From Theodoxus fluviatilis (Eukaryota; Mollusca; Gastropoda; Cycloneritida; Neritidae), in the NCBI GenBank assembly GCA_034096865.1, contig JAWQFJ010000546.1, positions 57,501 through 67,500 on the forward strand: a stretch of DNA of 10,000 nt. Reading direction: 5' to 3'. The position numbers and the translations under genes were made by a program. Shown here piece after piece: positions 6,690-10,000 of this stretch. Numbering within the stretch: position 1 is the stretch's first letter; each line of letters opens with the position of its first letter. The notes below the pieces were generated by a model that saw nothing but the letters and a program-made list of their open reading frames with translations, was not told the DNA's origin and made no database searches.

Positions 6690-7067
6690 GGTAAGGCAAG
6701 GTGACGGGCAAGCAGGGGTCGGCAGCGGCAGCGGTGACAGTCCTTACCAGACGTCCATCAGTGGTGGGGATCGGTAGCGCTGGCTATCATCAGGACTGGT
6801 GGTCATGAAGATCATCTCACTGACTTCCTCCAAGCATTCCCTGCTCTGCAGCGCCATATATATAACGCACCAGCATTGACGTTGCCGGGGCTACGGTGCA
6901 GGTTTTGGGAACTTTTCCCCTGCCTCCCAAGTGTTGGGAGGCAGAAGCACAGAGGGACATGGAATCAGTCGGTTCCCATTTCATCCATTTATTCAGTAGC
7001 TGCAAGAACGAGTCCGTACTCTAGTCTACTCTACTCTGCTCTAAGCACAAGCGGTCACCTCAGATCC
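6690..7067 (-). other. Probable retroelement leader or LTR-derived sequence
   Basis: This is the sequence immediately upstream of the gag start on the minus strand, so it should be 5' leader and LTR. It contains an AATAAA (minus, near 6988-6993), TATATATAT near 6857-6865 and the two hairpins annotated separately. I could not define LTR ends or a primer-binding site and found no matching copy downstream of the integrase tail, so the label is positional inference. Confidence 0.35.
6907..6943. other. Two adjacent hairpins
   Basis: A perfect 10-bp stem (TGCCTCCCAA with TTGGGAGGCA) with a 3-base loop lies at 6921-6943. It directly follows a shorter GGGAA/TTCCC hairpin at 6907-6919. As RNA from either strand both would be stable. 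They lie upstream of gag, where retroelement packaging or primer-region structures occur, but a function is not shown. Confidence 0.7.
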
Positions 7068-7088
7068 GGGGGGGGGGGGGGGGGGGGG
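7068..7088. repeat. G21 homopolymer
   Basis: Twenty-one consecutive G residues, the second long poly-G run in this window (the other at 198-221). Prone to quadruplex formation and to length errors in sequencing. Confidence 0.95.
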
Positions 7089-7452
7089 TGTCAAGAAAAG
7101 GCGTGGCATGGGACGGAGAGGGTGCGGGATGGGGGGTGGTACCAGGAATGCGTGGGAAGAGGAGGGGGGGAAGCAGAGTGGGCATCTGCTGTCCAAGAAC
7201 TTGGGAGGGGCCAGATGTCCAGAAGAAACAGAGTGGTGACACGAAGGCGTACAAGTGCAAGGAGGCGTGGAAAGGCGAGGCTGGCATGGGGGGGGTATGG
7301 CTTCAGTAGGCAATTGTGTCCAAGAGTCTGATGCTGGGATGGAATTGGAGAGGATGTTTACAATGAAAGAAAAACAGTGCTGAGTGGGCAGCTGAACTGA
7401 CCAAATGGTGACAGACTGGAAAATAGGAGGGGCTCATGCATAGAAAGCAGGG
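7089..7452. other. G-rich (plus strand) non-coding tract
   Basis: The plus strand is strongly purine/G-rich (repeated GGGGG and AGGAGGGGGG-type runs) up to about 7300, then more balanced. Open frames on both strands are long only because of this skew and have no recognisable family. It sits between the LTR element and the 3' end of the next LINE. No gene seen. Confidence 0.5.
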
Positions 7453-9076
7453 TCAGCAAAGTTTTGTCATCCTGTTACACTTTGCATAGCGCTTATTCGT
7501 ACCAAGCGAGCTGAGACCCATTCTAAATCGGATGAAGGCATCTCTGAACTTCTTAATTTTAATATCATTGAGATATCTTTCACCCATAATCCTACTTTTG
7601 TATGATCTGTAGAATACAAATCTCTCCCTTTCGTTGATTTTTGATGCCCATTCCTGATGGTAACAGTCTCGTAATCTCTGTGTTAGATTTCGTAAGAAAG
7701 CCTTCTCATTTGTTGTTCCACCATTTTTCCAAACGTACGCAAAGCCCAGCGTGGATAGACACTCTTCTACATCTTTTCCCCAGTTCCAATGCTTTGATGT
7801 AGATGGTCTTTACAACATCAACAAGGCTTGCTTTGGGAGTAGATCTATCGGCATTTTACATAACCTGAGCCAGTTATTCACAGATTTCAATATCGCATCT
7901 ATATATAATAGGTATCTACCTGTCTCACCATATATCATGCCATTTGGTGATCTGGCATCTATATTAAGAAATCTTTTACAGGCAAAAAGGTGTGCCTTTT
8001 CCGCAGTCTCTCGTTTGGTCAGGCCCCATACTTCTGCTCCATAAAGTAGGGCTGTTTTCACTTGGGAGTCGTAAAGCTTAAAATATACAGTAGTATTCAA
8101 GGTCTGTAAGCGTCTCATGGTTTGTAGTTGCTGAACAGTCTTTTGCTTTGCCTTCACTGCCAGATTTTCTAGTGCTAAGTTGATGGACAGCTTTGTTGTA
8201 AAGGTAAAACCAAGATACCTGTATGAATTTACGATTTCTAATTCTGTATCATGTAATAGCCATCTCTCCCCTTTTTTCAGACACCCCCCTCGTCTAAAAA
8301 CCATGACTTTAGTTTTTTCTACAATAACACAGAGACCTAGTTTACTGGATACTCGAGCCAGATTGTCTATTTGGCACTGGAGACCCGCTGGTGTGGTGGA
8401 CAGAAGTCCAATGTCATCAGCAAACAGAACCTGATAGATCTCCATCATCCCAGGAAGCAACTGTATTCCATGCCTACCGTTTGCGCGTACATAATTGGCA
8501 ACATATGTGAGATATATATAGAGAAACTTGTCGAACTCTCAACTGCACCTTGGCGTAAGTCGACCGGACACTCAAAAAGTCCTGAGATATCTGCGTCCCA
8601 CTTTAAACACGCTTGGGTGTGTGTATATACAAAGCTTTGAGCCTTTTTAAGCATTTAGTGGGTATCTTGGCTAATTCTAAAATTTTCCATAAGCATTCCT
8701 TATTAACAGAATCATACGCTTTTTTATAGTCTACGAACGCTGTATATAATTTCCCCCTACCGCCTCTGTACACATTATTGACAGCCATCGCATACAAGGT
8801 AAAAAATATGGTCAACTGTAGAATGATCTGCTCTGAATCCTGCCTGCTCTATGCAAATTTTGTTGCTTTCCTCTACCCATTTCTGAAGTCTCCTAGTCAA
8901 TATAGTACAGAATACTTTGCTAAGAATGCTGAGCAGAGAAATGCCTTTATAGTGTCCAGGGTCTCGGCTTTCTCCTGCCTTAAATATGGGTATGATCAGA
9001 GACTGGTTCCAAGTCTGTGGGAAATACTGATTTGTATATATATTATATTAAATAGTTTGGTGAGGAAGGGAATGAT

Positions 9077-9080
<4 letters not shown>
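7453..9080 (-). pseudogene. LINE reverse transcriptase, degenerate, truncated at both ends
   Basis: Minus-strand non-LTR retrotransposon with most of the RT domain. In order: PFLTKLFN (about 9065-9040), QTWNQSLIIPIFKAGE (about 9017-8970), ISLLSILSKVF, QAGFRADHSTVDHIF, AFVDYKKAYDSV (motif A, about 8740-8705), CPVDLRQG (near 8550), FADD (8413-8424), VEKTKVMVF, YRYLGFTF, LLYGAEVWG, LFACKRFLN and GRYLLYID. A C-terminal part with GFAYVWKNGG and FRMGLSSLG ends at TGA 7453-7455. Core motifs are intact, but the frame changes near 9030, 8805, 8610 and 8500, and there is a TAA at 7810-7812, so no protein can be made. The endonuclease is missing on the 5' side, where a (GA)n tract starts, and the expected C-terminal cysteine motif is missing on the 3' side. 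Clade is uncertain (CR1/Jockey/I-type group); it differs clearly from the two other LINEs here. Confidence 0.85.

Positions 9081-9081
<1 letters not shown>

Positions 9082-9152
<71 letters not shown>
9082..9152. repeat. (GA)35 microsatellite
   Basis: Seventy-one bases of uninterrupted GA. It abuts the point where LINE similarity ends, so it either marks the 5' truncation junction or has replaced LINE sequence. Open frames reading RERERE or SLSLSL through it are artefacts. Confidence 0.97.
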
Positions 9153-9154
<2 letters not shown>

Positions 9155-10000
9155 AACCTTTCGTTTACCGCCGTAGGGTCGAGTCATGCGCAGCCAGGAA
9201 ATGACCCAAACTGCAATCAAGTCTTCGTCTGCATATTTATTAGTCCATTCATGCACGTACTGATATGCTCATCAGCGTTGTTCTACGTCGCTAATAAAAG
9301 GGGGAAATCGCCTGGATCACGATCAACGCGTCAGATTTCCCCATGATGTATTGGTGGCGGTAAGACTCGGAAATGATCAAATTGACTAAAGGCGCACGTC
9401 AGAACACCGAGCACGTACGTTGGAATGTCTGAAAACCAATCATTTTGGGTTTCCACAACTGACCGTTTGAAAATTGCATATATACACTTCCAGTTTGGGG
9501 ATCAATAGACGCCAGTTCGGAGGACAAATTTATGGTTATCAAGATACCACATTGGATTCGTGTCTAAAAATGATTTTTCACGTTGATTTTGTCGAAACAG
9601 CAATTCCATACTCTGATTTTTTTTTACCCGACCTGTTGTAACTACATATTTTGAGTCATTTTGTCTTTTATTTCACCGATGAAATACATCTCCCAGGAAG
9701 AGTATGCTTAATTTATGATTGCATTGTAAAGGCTGACCAACCCACGTTCATACATCAAAAGCTGTATGTTTGACAAACAGCTAACTTGTAAATAACGTGA
9801 AATCAGCGAATCATACCATACGGAACCTTGATCCCAACAGTTTCGATTCAAAGTCTGTCAGCGACATTTCGATCGGAGTACATTGCCACAGCTACCTTAA
9901 CCCTGCCTGCTCTGCTTCGTATCTGTGGTGTGATAACACGTCCTTGAAGAAGAAATATTAATGTAAACAGAACACCGGTATGAAGTTCGAAATTGTTTAT
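9153..10000. other. Non-coding right end of window
   Basis: I see no coding, RNA-gene or mobile-element signal. A 9-bp inverted match (GGGGAAATC at 9301-9309 and GATTTCCCC at 9334-9342) encloses a 24-base loop. Base composition is unremarkable and all frames close within short distances. Confidence 0.5.

Noticed and set aside
6690..7067. Defined LTR boundaries and a tRNA primer-binding site
   Set aside because: TGG-starting words exist (for example near 6752 and 6856 on the minus strand), but none is a convincing match to a tRNA 3' end, and no matching downstream LTR copy was found.
6876..7331. 151-codon plus-strand frame and overlapping minus-strand proline-rich frames
   Set aside because: They cross the G21 run and the G-rich tract. 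Composition alone explains the open frames (poly-Gly or poly-Pro), and the region is positioned as retroelement leader.

Overview
This window looks like intergenic or intronic DNA from an invertebrate animal genome, most plausibly a lophotrochozoan such as a marine mollusc. The reasons are the mixture of degenerate non-LTR retrotransposons of several families, long (TG)n, (GA)n, poly-T/poly-G and TCN microsatellites, minisatellites, and the complete absence of bacterial-style gene packing. No host exon, rRNA, tRNA or conserved cellular gene could be recognised. Almost all protein-like signal comes from retroelement remnants, all on the minus strand. The taxonomic guess is inference from style, not from a marker gene.

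Layout. 1-1030: degenerate C-terminal part of an L1/Tx1-like LINE ORF2 (minus), carrying an in-frame C24A22 (minus strand) homopolymer expansion. 1030-1450: unassigned. 1455-1831: imperfect TCN trinucleotide repeat, then a 75-bp alternating pyrimidine-purine tract of (TG)n and (CG)n. 1869-2087: three dispersed copies of a 29-bp repeat. 2135-5360: a large, nested, concentric imperfect inverted repeat. Its outer arms (about 220 bp) enclose an inverted ~40-bp minisatellite, then AT-rich arms, then a short inner inverted repeat around a ~200-bp centre. The right arm was later hit by a 5'-truncated LINE (3912-4926, minus) flanked by a 7-bp target duplication. 5361-6074: non-coding. 6075-6689: an internally deleted Gypsy-like LTR retroelement in which the start of gag is joined almost directly to the C-terminal end of integrase (minus). 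6690-7452: probable leader or LTR-derived sequence with a strong hairpin, a G21 run and a G-rich tract. 7453-9080: a third LINE fragment (minus) with a nearly complete but frameshifted reverse transcriptase, abutting a (GA)35 microsatellite at its 5' side. 9153-10000: non-coding.

No genes here work together as a pathway. The window is a record of retroelement insertion and decay plus simple-repeat expansion. The one structure that known elements do not readily explain is the nested inverted repeat at 2135-5360, which could be a foldback-type element, an inverted duplication or a hairpin-RNA source.
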